Source of the DNA: a virus
Virus record (IMG/VR): IMGVR_UViG_3300035698_004085
Location: 111,003-175,002 of that record
DNA length: 64,000 bases
Reading direction: 5' to 3' (one strand)
Below are positions 30,513 to 38,875 of the stretch, in pieces. How positions within the stretch are numbered: the stretch's first letter is position 1; each line of letters begins with the position of its first letter. A program made the translations under genes and the position numbers. The notes under the pieces were generated by a model. That model was not told where the DNA came from. It worked only from the letters and a program-made list of their open reading frames with translations, and searched no databases.

Positions 30513-30687
30513 GATACCAGAAGAGCAACCTGTTACGTCAACTACTACTATTTCTCAACAGAGTAATTGGCAAGTGCATTTTGGCGATATTATTTATACT
30601 CCATTAAAAGGAAATGAGCCTAATTGGTTTTATAGATTTATGCAAAGATTGTTGCTTGGTTTCAGGTGGGTTAAGAAAGAGAAATGA
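30505..30687 (+). CDS. Small hypothetical protein
   Basis: 60 residues from ATG 30505, which overlaps the previous stop. Thr/Ser/Gln-rich start and basic, aromatic C-terminus (FYRFMQRLLLGFRWVKK), possibly membrane associated. Confidence 0.5.
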   Translation: MTEIPEEQPVTSTTTISQQSNWQVHFGDIIYTPLKGNEPNWFYRFMQRLLLGFRWVKKEK

Positions 30688-30688
30688 G

Positions 30689-30913
30689 ATGACAAAGAAT
30701 TTAATAGATTTTATGCATGGCTTTTTGCTAAGAGCCTTCCCAAGATCTCACACATTAGAGTTTGTGAATGGAGGGGAAGATCTTTCAATCTTTATTCGTG
30801 TTCCAAATTCTCCAGTGATGAATGTTCGTTCGGTTCTTTATAAAGAGATTGAAACAATGGACTTTGCTGTTACAGAGGGTCATAACTTGGCTATCGAAAT
30901 GATTGGAGAATGA
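30689..30913 (+). CDS. Small hypothetical protein
   Basis: 74 residues, mixed alpha/beta. ATG 30689 is one base after the previous stop; the longer frame lies inside the neighbour. Confidence 0.55.
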   Translation: MTKNLIDFMHGFLLRAFPRSHTLEFVNGGEDLSIFIRVPNSPVMNVRSVLYKEIETMDFAVTEGHNLAIEMIGE

Positions 30914-31302
30914 AAATGAGTAGTTTAGAAAATGACATAAAGGCTCTTGAAGAAAAGCTGTTGCGGAAGTATTCCGAGCATATCTCCCACTTTCATGGAG
31001 AGTCTAACGGAATCCTTTCAAAGATCATATACGATCTTGATCTTTCTATTAAGGAGAACAAAGCTTTTAAAGGAGTTAACGGTGAGTTAGGAGAATCTAT
31101 TCTCAAGTTGAAGAAGAGTAATAAGGAGCATAGAGAAACTATTAAATTCCTGTTAAAGATTATTGACAAGTTGGCTCGTTTCCATTATGATGTTCCGTTG
31201 GGTTTGGACCCTACGTTTTACGTGACTGGAAGCGCTGATGGAGATCAAAGAGTACAGACAGAGTTAACACGCCTTCAGCATAATATGAGTGTTGGAGAAT
31301 AA
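30910..31302 (+). CDS. Coiled-coil protein
   Basis: 130 residues, mostly helical (ALEEKLLRKYSE; LKKSNKEHRETIKFLLKI). Two candidate starts, 30910 and 30916; GGAG spacing favours the second. Confidence 0.6.
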   Translation: MKMSSLENDIKALEEKLLRKYSEHISHFHGESNGILSKIIYDLDLSIKENKAFKGVNGELGESILKLKKSNKEHRETIKFLLKIIDKLARFHYDVPLGLDPTFYVTGSADGDQRVQTELTRLQHNMSVGE

Positions 31303-31306
31303 GACA

Positions 31307-31594
31307 ATGAGTGATGGACAAAAGTTTAATAAACTAACCAATCTCTTGATAGAAGCGTTAAAGAATATTTCTCATAACGCTGAGGTAGCTTCTCATCCGT
31401 TGCGTCCACCTATTGGAGTAATGCCACGTTGGAGATGGCTAGAGTTGAGGGCAGAAGGTTTGGCGGCAGCTCTTACCCGTTATAAGGAAGCTGGTAACCC
31501 TAATCCAGAGTTGACGTATAAGTGGACAGTAGAGATGCTTCAACTTGAAAGAGAACTATCTAAAATGCCTGAGCATGAAAGTTGTGACAAATGA
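31307..31594 (+). CDS. Hypothetical protein
   Basis: 95 residues, helical, with PPIGVMPRWRWLELRAEGL in the middle, a common phage small-protein pattern. ATG 31307 follows GGAGAATAAGACA. Confidence 0.6.
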   Translation: MSDGQKFNKLTNLLIEALKNISHNAEVASHPLRPPIGVMPRWRWLELRAEGLAAALTRYKEAGNPNPELTYKWTVEMLQLERELSKMPEHESCDK

Positions 31595-32052
31595 AAATTC
31601 TAAGTTCAGAAATTGATTGGATGGAAAAGTTTCTTAACAAACCTAAGCTTATTCTTACGATTGATGAGATTCCTTCTGGCGATGACATTAAATACGAGCG
31701 ACGAGACTCTTTGTACTACGGAGTTACAGAAGATGGGTACGTAAGCTACTTCTATTATCCTGGACCCGGTACTGGTTATGGAGGTGCTACGTTTACCTTG
31801 AACATGAAAGACGGATCTATTGCAGAACTGATTGGTCCTTGGTCTTCTAATCCTGGTTGCTTTCATTCTGCAGGATTTTCTAATTGTGTTGAGGTTGTTC
31901 TTAAGGAAGATGGTAAAAGGAGTCTCTATAGTGGGAGCGTTCTGCTAACGGTTGCTGAGTCTGAGGTGACGAAGCATGGAGCAAAGATGCAGAAGGAGAC
32001 TTGGGAAGACGGCGACGATTATTACGTAATTGTGAAAGACGAGGAGAAATAG
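31591..32052 (+). CDS. Beta-rich hypothetical protein
   Basis: 153 residues; the centre (YFYYPGPGTGYGGATFTLNMKDG) and GPWSSNPGCFH indicate a compact beta fold. Overlaps the previous gene by four bases. No family recognised. Confidence 0.6.
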   Translation: MKILSSEIDWMEKFLNKPKLILTIDEIPSGDDIKYERRDSLYYGVTEDGYVSYFYYPGPGTGYGGATFTLNMKDGSIAELIGPWSSNPGCFHSAGFSNCVEVVLKEDGKRSLYSGSVLLTVAESEVTKHGAKMQKETWEDGDDYYVIVKDEEK

Positions 32053-32054
32053 TT

Positions 32055-32273
32055 ATGAAGGGTATTATTGGTTTTATTGTAGTTTTGATTATATGGGTGT
32101 CGATTTCCGTATTTCTAACTTCAGCCGCTTATCTCAAGAGCATAAAAGAAGATTTTCAGAACGTTCGCCAGTATCGCTGCAATAACTGTGTTGGCGAAGT
32201 TCTTATTGAACATGTAGACGAGTCTATGTATTGGTATCCTACTCTTTACAATTGCTGTGAAAGAGAGAAGTAA
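32055..32273 (+). CDS. Single-pass membrane protein with Cys pairs
   Basis: 72 residues: hydrophobic helix 3-25, then CNNC and a C-terminal NCC. Possibly periplasmic cysteines. ATG 32055 after GAGGAGAAATAGTT. Confidence 0.55.
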   Translation: MKGIIGFIVVLIIWVSISVFLTSAAYLKSIKEDFQNVRQYRCNNCVGEVLIEHVDESMYWYPTLYNCCEREK

Positions 32274-32275
32274 AA

Positions 32276-32497
32276 ATGAAGTTAGAAGAGATAACTACTA
32301 GCATGAACCTAGACGTAGAGAGCCTAGAGATTCGTTTAATGTTTGCTGATAAGATGGCATGGTGGGTTGACAAGCTGGTTGTGATGCAGCTTATAGACGC
32401 TCGTAGCGGTATTGCGGATGCCAGGAGTAACTATGGTGAGCCTTTCAAGTATATTTATGATCCTAGTTTAAAGCCATATAAAGATGAGGAGTTTTAA
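32276..32497 (+). CDS. Small hypothetical protein
   Basis: 73 residues, helical, two bases after the previous stop. No family recognised. Confidence 0.55.
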   Translation: MKLEEITTSMNLDVESLEIRLMFADKMAWWVDKLVVMQLIDARSGIADARSNYGEPFKYIYDPSLKPYKDEEF

Positions 32498-32499
32498 AA

Positions 32500-32877
32500 A
32501 TGGAATTATCAAAGCATCAAAAGTATCAGAAACCAAGTACCTACATTAAAGCAGCACAAGAAGAGCTAGAGCAGATAGAACCTTCAGAGTACATTCTTTG
32601 TGCTGCTATTCACTATCAGGTCGAGAAAAAGTACGTACATCAGCCTAAGAACGTCGAGAAGGGCATTGTAATCTGTGGTAGACGACACCACAACTGCATA
32701 GCAACTAAGAGTGAAACCTCGCTTGAGAGGAGCAATAACGGCGTTCAGGGCTTTATGACAAACTTGGATAGGTTTGTAGATCGTGAAAAAGCTTGGCTAA
32801 TTGCTATGGGAGCAAATCAAGTTGTTAATAGGGAGGGACTTCCTTCTGAAACACTGTATAGTGAGCATCTGTACTAA
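32500..32877 (+). CDS. Conserved phage protein of unknown function
   Basis: 125 residues. The pattern ILCAAIHY...YVHQPKN...GIVICGRRHHNC...QGFMTNLDRFVDR...LYSEHLY is one I recognise from many phages of different hosts. The invariant GRRHHNC looks like a metal or catalytic site. No established function. Confidence 0.75.
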   Translation: MELSKHQKYQKPSTYIKAAQEELEQIEPSEYILCAAIHYQVEKKYVHQPKNVEKGIVICGRRHHNCIATKSETSLERSNNGVQGFMTNLDRFVDREKAWLIAMGANQVVNREGLPSETLYSEHLY

Positions 32878-32889
32878 GGAGATTTTAAA

Positions 32890-33048
32890 ATGAAGTCTTT
32901 AAAAGGAACTTCTATAATTTTTGTTTTGTTGATTGGCGTTTTGGCTACTACTTATTGTTTGTTAAGAAAGCCAGTTGTAGATACTTCTGTTGAAGAAGTT
33001 GAAACGCTTTGCGAAGATGCTGGAGTAACGCCATGTTCAAAATCTTAA
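32890..33048 (+). CDS. Small membrane or lipoprotein-like peptide
   Basis: 52 residues: hydrophobic segment 8-23 with Cys23, then an acidic tail with two Cys. GGAGATTTTAAA precedes the ATG. The stop overlaps the next gene. Confidence 0.5.
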   Translation: MKSLKGTSIIFVLLIGVLATTYCLLRKPVVDTSVEEVETLCEDAGVTPCSKS

Positions 33049-33254
33049 TAAGATGGTTCCAAGCTTATGTACTAGGCTATAAAACTTGTCCAAAATGTAA
33101 TGTTTGGACAAGTTGGAAGACTCAGCAAGAGGTTGTCTTATTTAATGACAAAGATTCTATCTACAACAATTACACATGTAGATCTTGCGGATACAAAGCT
33201 ACATTGATGTCTAACATTTTATATCGAGAGTTGAAGAATAAGGGAGTTATCTAA
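33033..33254 (+). CDS. Zinc-ribbon protein
   Basis: 73 residues with CPKC (19-22) and CRSCG (49-53), a C-x2-C...C-x2-C ribbon. ATG 33033 overlaps the previous gene by 16 bases. Confidence 0.62.
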   Translation: MFKILIRWFQAYVLGYKTCPKCNVWTSWKTQQEVVLFNDKDSIYNNYTCRSCGYKATLMSNILYRELKNKGVI

Positions 33255-33256
33255 AA

Positions 33257-33673
33257 ATGGTTAAGACTGGAGACTATTGTAGCGTAGGTTTAGTACTGCC
33301 TAATTCAAAATCTAATTTTCCAGATCTTGGAGATGACTGTATGGTAATGGACGCAGATGACTTAAAGAAGCTTAGTCCATATCATAAAGACGTTCCAAGA
33401 CTTAGAGGCTATTATCAAGCGTGTTTTATGTTATCGTTTGACCGTTATCAAAATATTATAGTAGAAGACTCTGCTGTACATGAGTTAAACGCAGAAGCTT
33501 TAAACGTAGCTCATCATCTTTATTATTTAGGAATTATGAATCAAGAAAATTATGAGAAGGCTCATAAGAAAAAGTTGGTAAAGCTTTTCTATCAAAAAGA
33601 TTATCTTGGAAGAACATTGGGAGTTGACATATTACTAGCCGAATGGCTTAAAGTTTGGATAGGAGTTATCTAA
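33257..33673 (+). CDS. Tandem paralogue 1
   Basis: 138 residues. It aligns end to end with the next gene: MVK-x-G-x-Y, DADDL, LR-x-YY, a helical region with HLYYLGIMNQENYE, and AEWLKVWIG. No wider family recognised. Confidence 0.65.
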   Translation: MVKTGDYCSVGLVLPNSKSNFPDLGDDCMVMDADDLKKLSPYHKDVPRLRGYYQACFMLSFDRYQNIIVEDSAVHELNAEALNVAHHLYYLGIMNQENYEKAHKKKLVKLFYQKDYLGRTLGVDILLAEWLKVWIGVI

Positions 33674-33674
33674 A

Positions 33675-34118
33675 ATGGTTAAACCTGGAGAATACTATAT
33701 TGATCTGGAAGACTACGAGAGCGCTAGTATTACTATTGATCTTACTTCTCCTTACCCTAAGGCTCCTTATGGCTTACCTTGTAAAGATGCTGACGATCTT
33801 CCACTTGGGTCTGAAGGAGTTAAGAATGCGTCAGAGCTGAGAGAATACTATAGAAGCATCATAGAGAGCGCGTCAGAGGGCATTGTAGGCTGTTTAGCGC
33901 CTAATTACAAACAAACCCTCCAAGAAGCTGACCTAACCATTAGAGAGGCTTGTAAGCACATCTACGACCAAGGGCTAATGAATAAAAAGAATTATAAGCT
34001 GGTTATCGAGGAGAGACTGGTCTTTATTGATTTGCTGCGTAAGTATGATGAGACTGAGCCGACAGGTATTTGTCTAGAGATTGCTGAGTGGCTTAAAAAG
34101 TGGATTGGGAATTGTTAA
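33675..34118 (+). CDS. Tandem paralogue 2
   Basis: 147 residues, paralogue of the preceding gene (MVKPGEYY, DADDL, LREYY, HIYDQGLMNKKNY, AEWLKKWIG). One base separates them. Diverged enough to suggest an old duplication. Confidence 0.65.
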   Translation: MVKPGEYYIDLEDYESASITIDLTSPYPKAPYGLPCKDADDLPLGSEGVKNASELREYYRSIIESASEGIVGCLAPNYKQTLQEADLTIREACKHIYDQGLMNKKNYKLVIEERLVFIDLLRKYDETEPTGICLEIAEWLKKWIGNC

Positions 34119-34164
34119 TTATTCGCTTCGAATTGTCTTCTGATAAGGGCATTGCCTATGAACC

Positions 34165-34722
34165 TCACTCTCCACCTTTCAGCGCGGATCTCATCCGTTC
34201 TGTTTGCCATTCGACCTCAGCATTTCTAGCAGCAGCAGCAGCATCAGCAGCATCATTTCTAGCAGCATAAGCAGCAGCATTTCTAGCAGCATAAGCAGCA
34301 TCAGCAGCATAAGAAGCAGAAGCATTAGCAGCATAAGAAGCAGCAGCAGCTAACTCCTCCTTAGTAGCTTCGTCGTTTGCGAAACTACGCGACACCTCGA
34401 TTGACGCCCAACTTCGGGGGTCTGTGTCACGTCCAGCGTCCCGCTCTCGGGTAAGTGCTCGTTCGGCGCAATCACATGCAAACAGCCGAAGCAGTTTGTT
34501 GAGATCAGGTGTTGTTTCGACTGCGCTAGAGATCGCCCAAAACAGATCATCCAACCCATTGCTATCCAGGATTTGCAACAGCGTGATCGGCGTCTCACGT
34601 CCGTACGTTGTGATCCCACCCAGAGATTTAGCAAGATGCTTGTATCTCTGGACACACGCCTCGGCGTCATTTAGTTTCGCAAATGTCGTTGTAGGTAAAG
34701 TCATCACTTCTTTTCTGTTCAT
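34165..34722 (-). CDS. Alanine-rich repeat protein
   Basis: 185 residues on the minus strand. LRLFACDCAERAL (about 80-92) and DPRSW...SRSFANDEATKEEL match a bacterial/phage hypothetical family whose C-terminus is an alanine-rich repeat; here AAYAARN and ASYAA units run from about residue 125 to 165. Last gene of a three-gene minus operon. Its DNA is more GC-rich than the flanks, suggesting transfer. Confidence 0.68.
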   Translation of the reverse strand: MNRKEVMTLPTTTFAKLNDAEACVQRYKHLAKSLGGITTYGRETPITLLQILDSNGLDDLFWAISSAVETTPDLNKLLRLFACDCAERALTRERDAGRDTDPRSWASIEVSRSFANDEATKEELAAAASYAANASASYAADAAYAARNAAAYAARNDAADAAAAARNAEVEWQTERMRSALKGGE

Positions 34723-34737
34723 TTTCTTTTCCTTTTC

Positions 34738-35154
34738 TTAGTCTACGAGACTATCCATTGGCACAATTATATCCCAACCTAACACTTCAGACATTATACC
34801 CCAAGAAGGTATCACATCAAAACTGAGGCGGGTCCAGTCCTCCCAAGTCAACCAGTCAACCTCAGTGCGCCCTACTACCAAATCATTAGCATACTCACAT
34901 TTAAAGTATAGTTCATCCTCGAAAATTTGTGTCCAGGTATCTCCCAGATTAACGCCGCGAGGAGGGTTAATGCCAAGATGTGCGCAGCTCTTCTTCAATA
35001 AGTCTCGCCTAAACCTAGTACAATTCTCGTGGTTAATGTTATAGTGACGCCTATCCTGCTGATAAAGGCTATGGATATTCAAGTCCTCACCATTGGCTAA
35101 TAACTTTCCGTCTTCCTTACGAAGCTCGAACTTGACTGGAAATTTAAAAAGCAT
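34738..35154 (-). CDS. Hypothetical protein
   Basis: 138 residues with Trp-rich C-terminal half (WLTWEDWTRLSFDVIPSWG). Middle gene of the minus operon; GGAAGACACA precedes the start. No family recognised. Confidence 0.62.
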   Translation of the reverse strand: MLFKFPVKFELRKEDGKLLANGEDLNIHSLYQQDRRHYNINHENCTRFRRDLLKKSCAHLGINPPRGVNLGDTWTQIFEDELYFKCEYANDLVVGRTEVDWLTWEDWTRLSFDVIPSWGIMSEVLGWDIIVPMDSLVD

Positions 35155-35165
35155 TGTGTCTTCCT

Positions 35166-35432
35166 TTAGTTATTAGCCAGTGGGTTCTCGTCCCAGTCAT
35201 TATCATTCTCAAGGCACAGATCATGTCCAGCTTCAGTCAGTCTTACCACTCTAGTACCGCCAGCGAGTCTAACAGTCTCAAGCGCAACAAGTCCTTTCTC
35301 AACCAGACCCTTAACCAGCCTTGGTCGCAGGCACCACTTGCTAGAAGAGGATTCGACCAGAAGGTTGTTGCTACCAAACCAAAGGCGTTGAACTGCGTTT
35401 TGCTCTTTTTCGTTGAGTTCGTCGAATGTCAT
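35166..35432 (-). CDS. Small winged-helix-like protein
   Basis: 88 residues. The order helix, LVKGLVEKGLVALE, then RVVRLTEAGHDL matches the recognition helix and wing of MarR-like small DNA-binding proteins. First gene of the minus operon, next to the divergent sigma-like gene, so a local regulator is plausible. Confidence 0.6.
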   Translation of the reverse strand: MTFDELNEKEQNAVQRLWFGSNNLLVESSSSKWCLRPRLVKGLVEKGLVALETVRLAGGTRVVRLTEAGHDLCLENDNDWDENPLANN

Positions 35433-35476
35433 TTTCTTTTCCTTTGTTGTGGCTGTTTCCCTCAGCGTCTAAAGGT

Positions 35477-35505
35477 ACTTTAGCATTTCTTTTTTTGCAT
35501 GTCAA
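35477..35505 (-). promoter_or_regulatory. Class 1 promoter, minus strand
   Basis: On the minus strand: TTGACA (35500-35505), N17, TAAAGT (35477-35482). Drives the 35432-34165 operon. Confidence 0.8.
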
Positions 35506-35549
35506 GGTTTTCTTCAACTTTTTATAAATAAAAATTTTCGGTTTTTCTG

Positions 35550-35578
35550 TTGACAATGCTTGTAGGAAATGCTAAGCT
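35550..35578 (+). promoter_or_regulatory. Class 1 promoter for the sigma-like gene
   Basis: TTGACA (35550-35555)-N17-TAAGCT (35573-35578). Only 45 bases from the divergent minus promoter. Confidence 0.85.
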
Positions 35579-35607
35579 CTCTCCTAAGAAACTTTAGAAA
35601 GGAATTT

Positions 35608-36093
35608 ATGAGACAGCATAAGCATAGTAAAAACGTTTGTTGTAGTTATTGCGGTGACTTAATTATCGTTCATCAAGGACGTAGAAGAATTCTAAATACA
35701 ATTTGTGATAATTGTTTAGACCAAATGCCTAGCTCTAACAAAGGACCAGCAGTAGCCATTACAGCATCACCTCAACTAGAAACTTCTGAAGCCGATTGCG
35801 TGGATAGTCTATTGTCTATAATTGATAAAGACTTTAAGGAAGACTTTGAGTATACAGCTCCAGACAAAGCTTTTGAGATCAAGGAGACAAGAATAAGGAT
35901 AAGTACTGTTTTAAAAACTCTTTCAAAAAAAGAACAATTAGTTATTGACTTACACTTTGAAATGGGCTATACTCTCGAAGAAGTTGGACAGGCTCTAAGC
36001 ATAAGTATTAGATCTGTAAAGAAAACTGAGATAAGCTATTTGAAGAAACTAAGAAATTTTGCTACATCAGAATATCTTAGAACTTTGTACTAA
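35608..36093 (+). CDS. Zinc-knuckle protein with sigma-70 region 4
   Basis: 161 residues from ATG 35608 (GAAAGGAATTT). An N-terminal CCSYC...CDNC knuckle, an acidic linker, then about residues 105-150: LSKKEQLVIDLHFEMGYTLEEVGQALSISIRSVKKTE, the region-4 helix-turn-helix that reads -35 elements. Regions 1-3 are absent. It is transcribed from a class 1 promoter, so it would appear early and could direct the host polymerase to the class 2 (CTTTAA-N21-TATAAT) promoters. That link is inference; a divergent sigma-like regulator of unrelated targets is the alternative. Confidence 0.75.
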   Translation: MRQHKHSKNVCCSYCGDLIIVHQGRRRILNTICDNCLDQMPSSNKGPAVAITASPQLETSEADCVDSLLSIIDKDFKEDFEYTAPDKAFEIKETRIRISTVLKTLSKKEQLVIDLHFEMGYTLEEVGQALSISIRSVKKTEISYLKKLRNFATSEYLRTLY

Positions 36094-36112
36094 GTCAACA
36101 AGGAGAAAAGAA

Positions 36113-36754
36113 ATGCCAACCGGATACACGTATGCATTGTTAGAAGCACCAGATATGCCCTTTAAAGACTTTGCCTGGACTTGCGCCAGAGCTTTTGGAG
36201 CTTTCATTGAGCAAAAGGATGATGCGATGAAGTCTCCACCTAACCTTGAAGAGACAGCTTCTTCGTATCATTCTGAGAGCGCCAAAAGATCTCGTAAAGA
36301 GCTTGATAGGCTTAAAAAGCTGAATGTTCAAAAAAGGCTTTGTTGGGCTGAAAACCAACTTCGTGAAGCGTTAGACTTAGGGTATGAAAGTCTGGTTAAT
36401 GATCTTCTACAAAACAGAACGATTAACTGCATGCTAAAAAAGGTAGATGCTTGGGTGCCGCCAACGGATGACCACATTAACCTGAAAGCATTTATGCAGG
36501 AACAACTTAAAATGAGCATAAGCGCTACTGACACTATCGAATGGAGGTTGACTAAGATAGAAAAGCTTAGGAATACTACACCTAAACAAAGAATAGAACA
36601 AGAGTTTAAAAGACTGGAAACCGATATTGAGTACTCGGAAACTAACTATGTTAAAGAAGTAGGCTCAACTGATAATAGTAATGACTGGAAAAAGAAACTT
36701 ATTGATAGTATAGGGCTACCAACCGTTAAGAAAGAGGAGAAAGAAGAATGTTAG
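36113..36754 (+). CDS. Conserved phage protein of unknown function
   Basis: 213 residues. The start PTGYT...FKDFAWTCARAFGAFI...DDAMKSPP matches a widespread phage hypothetical family; the rest is helical with coiled-coil parts. AAGGAGAAAAGAA precedes ATG 36113. Confidence 0.72.
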   Translation: MPTGYTYALLEAPDMPFKDFAWTCARAFGAFIEQKDDAMKSPPNLEETASSYHSESAKRSRKELDRLKKLNVQKRLCWAENQLREALDLGYESLVNDLLQNRTINCMLKKVDAWVPPTDDHINLKAFMQEQLKMSISATDTIEWRLTKIEKLRNTTPKQRIEQEFKRLETDIEYSETNYVKEVGSTDNSNDWKKKLIDSIGLPTVKKEEKEEC

Positions 36755-37104
36755 CTAACAAAGAATTTGAAAAAGTAAATACCAAAACTATTTTCGTTAC
36801 AGTAGACGGACATCCTATCTTAGCTGCAGAAGGAAACATTGAAATTGAGTATGAATCTCTACTAGTCAAAGCCTCTAATATTAGACCTAATGAATTCTGG
36901 AGACGAAAGCAGGGAAAGTTTGTTTATAAAGCAGTCATCTATGAAGACAATAAGCACAAGCTCTACGGAGTATCCTATAATGGTAAGATGTCTTCAGAAT
37001 CCATTAAGCATTTGGTAGAGCGGTGTACTCTACAGGACTTTGTAGATTTTTGTCAATCAGAAATGCAAAAAGATCTAGAAAAAGAGGAGAAAGAAGAATG
37101 TTAA
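36748..37104 (+). CDS. Hypothetical protein
   Basis: 118 residues, mixed alpha/beta. Its start region and the end of the preceding gene (KKEEKEEC) are repeated almost exactly at its own end and the next gene's start: AGAGGAGAAAGAAGAATGTTA occurs at both junctions, a small duplication of the coupling sequence. Confidence 0.6.
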   Translation: MLANKEFEKVNTKTIFVTVDGHPILAAEGNIEIEYESLLVKASNIRPNEFWRRKQGKFVYKAVIYEDNKHKLYGVSYNGKMSSESIKHLVERCTLQDFVDFCQSEMQKDLEKEEKEEC

Positions 37105-37418
37105 CGAACGAAGAATTTATTGATCTAGTCTCTGACCTAAATGATAGGCTATCTTCTGAGGTATTCGACGTAGAGATGTTCTACCCCACATTTTGTTATG
37201 TTACAGAAGGATATTCAAAAGTCATTCAGTTTGACGATACGACTGTTTATCATTCGTGCCATGACAATATTATTTATGATGACGAACCTGAGTATAAAGA
37301 AGCTGGAGACTATAAAACACAAATTATTAATATTTGTAAACAGAACTTGAAACAATACTTGAAAGCTCTTATGTGGTTTATCAATACTGATCACAAGAAA
37401 GAGAGTCATAATGAATAA
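37098..37418 (+). CDS. Hypothetical protein
   Basis: 106 residues, acidic, aromatic-rich. ATG 37098 sits in the duplicated junction sequence shared with 36748. Confidence 0.6.
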   Translation: MLTNEEFIDLVSDLNDRLSSEVFDVEMFYPTFCYVTEGYSKVIQFDDTTVYHSCHDNIIYDDEPEYKEAGDYKTQIINICKQNLKQYLKALMWFINTDHKKESHNE

Positions 37419-37623
37419 GCTTACCTCGATTTGTAGCAACTCGAAATGTAAAGCTGAGTTTTATAAGTTCTCACGAACAAGCGGACTTTGTTCAGAATGT
37501 CTTCAACTAGTAAAGCAACAACGCGCTACTGACTACATTAAGCAAGCCGCTACGATGCCACTACCTGATCGCGTAACTAAACTAGAAGAGCTTATCCAAG
37601 TATTAGTGACTGGAAAGTTTTAA
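37411..37623 (+). CDS. Small zinc-ribbon protein
   Basis: 70 residues: CSNSKC...CSEC forms a treble-clef-like site, followed by a helix. Overlaps the previous gene by eight bases. Convergent with the next minus-strand genes. Confidence 0.62.
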   Translation: MNKLTSICSNSKCKAEFYKFSRTSGLCSECLQLVKQQRATDYIKQAATMPLPDRVTKLEELIQVLVTGKF

Positions 37624-37637
37624 AAGGGACTAAGCTC

Positions 37638-37820
37638 TCATTTTCTATCGATCCTGTGTTGAAGTCTAAAAATACCTTCATCAATTTTTTGAGCCACGTA
37701 GTTGAAGACAGAAGGAATCCCTACTTGTTTCTCATACGCTTCATCAATAATAGACCTAACCTCTTCTCCAAGGTCTTCAGCTCGCTTTAAAAATCCTTCC
37801 ATAATTTCTTTATCGCTCAT
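37638..37820 (-). CDS. Small helical protein
   Basis: 60 residues, helical, minus strand, one base downstream of the gene at 37822-38079. AAAGGATGAT precedes the start. Confidence 0.58.
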   Translation of the reverse strand: MSDKEIMEGFLKRAEDLGEEVRSIIDEAYEKQVGIPSVFNYVAQKIDEGIFRLQHRIDRK

Positions 37821-37821
37821 A

Positions 37822-38079
37822 TCATCCTTTAGGCATTACTGGAATAGCTGCTTTATGAGTTGCTACAGGCTTTTCTTTAGGTTTCTCTCCAGGTTTTAAT
37901 TTTGGTTTAGGAACAGGAGTAGGGAGCCATAGCCCCTCAAGTCTCTTTAAATACCTTCCAGCCCAGACTTCCATTATAGAAGGTCGCTGGTCATGAGTAC
38001 ACCAGAACCAGTACCACTCAGCGGGGTAGCCCTTCTCAGGAGCAATAGGCGGTGCCTCTGTCCATTCTTCTTCAGTCAT
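37822..38079 (-). CDS. Trp-rich small protein
   Basis: 85 residues: an N-terminal Trp/Tyr-rich part (EWYWFWCTHDQRP) and a Pro/Lys-rich tail (PKPKLKPGEKPKEKP). Minus strand, divergent from the promoter at 38112. No family recognised. Confidence 0.6.
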   Translation of the reverse strand: MTEEEWTEAPPIAPEKGYPAEWYWFWCTHDQRPSIMEVWAGRYLKRLEGLWLPTPVPKPKLKPGEKPKEKPVATHKAAIPVMPKG

Positions 38080-38111
38080 AAGCTTAACATACTCTTTTCT
38101 TCAAAAAGTTC

Positions 38112-38140
38112 TTGACACGCTATCTCTAAAAAGCTAAGAT
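38112..38140 (+). promoter_or_regulatory. Class 1 promoter TTGACA-N17-TAAGAT
   Basis: -35 at 38112-38117, -10 at 38135-38140. Serves 38177 and 38371. Confidence 0.82.
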
Positions 38141-38176
38141 GAGCTAATAAGGCAACAACAAGAAAAGGAGCCTACA

Positions 38177-38356
38177 ATGAAAACGAACAGAACTATTAAT
38201 AAAAAAGACTTCAGAAGTTTTTATTTCTTTGAGAAGTCTCTTAGCTTAATGGAAAGCCAGGAAGACTACGATCCTAGCGACCTCGAAGATCTAGTAGGCT
38301 GTGACGCCTACCCGTCAGACGCTTTCAACCTCTCTAACTCTCACAAAGTTGACTAA
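38177..38356 (+). CDS. Small acidic protein
   Basis: 59 residues, basic start, acidic centre (EDYDPSDLEDLVGCD). AAAAGGAGCCTACA before the ATG. No family recognised. Confidence 0.58.
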   Translation: MKTNRTINKKDFRSFYFFEKSLSLMESQEDYDPSDLEDLVGCDAYPSDAFNLSNSHKVD

Positions 38357-38370
38357 GAGAAGGAGCTATT

Positions 38371-38607
38371 ATGCGTACCCTAGAAGCCAAATACGTCATT
38401 AAGAAAAAGAACAAAGCCGTTAACATCTTCTCTCCCAGCGAAGAACACTGTACAAAAGCAGAACCAGAAGAAGTATACTCAGCAGGCTTTGTCAAAATAG
38501 TAGACGGAAAGGTTGAATGCTCAGGAGGAAGCACTTCACTAGGCGGCATTATGTCTAAGCCAGAAACAGACGAGTTTCTTATCTCTAAGCTCTTAGGACT
38601 CCTCTAG
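38371..38607 (+). CDS. Small hypothetical protein
   Basis: 78 residues, beta-like, with AGAAGGAGCTATT before the ATG. Its stop overlaps the end of the convergent zinc-ribbon gene. Confidence 0.6.
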   Translation: MRTLEAKYVIKKKNKAVNIFSPSEEHCTKAEPEEVYSAGFVKIVDGKVECSGGSTSLGGIMSKPETDEFLISKLLGLL

Positions 38608-38756
38608 TCTTCATCCAGTATCTCCTCTTGAACATTACCACATAGAGGACATCGAACTTCAAGCCTCTCTTCTGAGTAGATGTTCTCTACATTAAACTTT
38701 GGGTCAATACTAAATACGTATTCGTGGGAGCACTGTGTACAATTAATCTTTTTCAT
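38604..38756 (-). CDS. Small zinc-ribbon protein
   Basis: 50 residues on the minus strand: INCTQCSHEY...VRCPLCGN, a C-x2-C...C-x2-C ribbon. GAAAGAAA lies before the start, and a promoter at 38804-38832 supports expression. Confidence 0.62.
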   Translation of the reverse strand: MKKINCTQCSHEYVFSIDPKFNVENIYSEERLEVRCPLCGNVQEEILDED

Positions 38757-38803
38757 TTTCTTTCTTTTTGTTAAAGGGCGTGTTGCCCAAGTTAATAAAC
38801 CGC

Positions 38804-38832
38804 ACTATAACATGTGAAAAACTTATAGTCAA
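38804..38832 (-). promoter_or_regulatory. Class 1 promoter, minus strand
   Basis: On the minus strand: TTGACT (38827-38832), N17, TATAGT (38804-38809). Confidence 0.75.
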
Positions 38833-38842
38833 CATAAATATA

Positions 38843-38875
38843 CTCTTTTTACAAAACTAAAGAGCACAGTATATT
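38843..38875 (+). promoter_or_regulatory. Weak class 2 promoter candidate
   Basis: TATATT (38870-38875) after CACAG; the -35 position at N21 reads CTCTTT, a partial match to CTTTAA. Confidence 0.4.

Noticed and set aside
38079-38100. Minus-strand TATGTTAAGCT as promoter of 37822-38079
   Set aside because: It matches the class 1 extended -10 box but ends two bases before the start codon and has no TTGACA 17 bases upstream.
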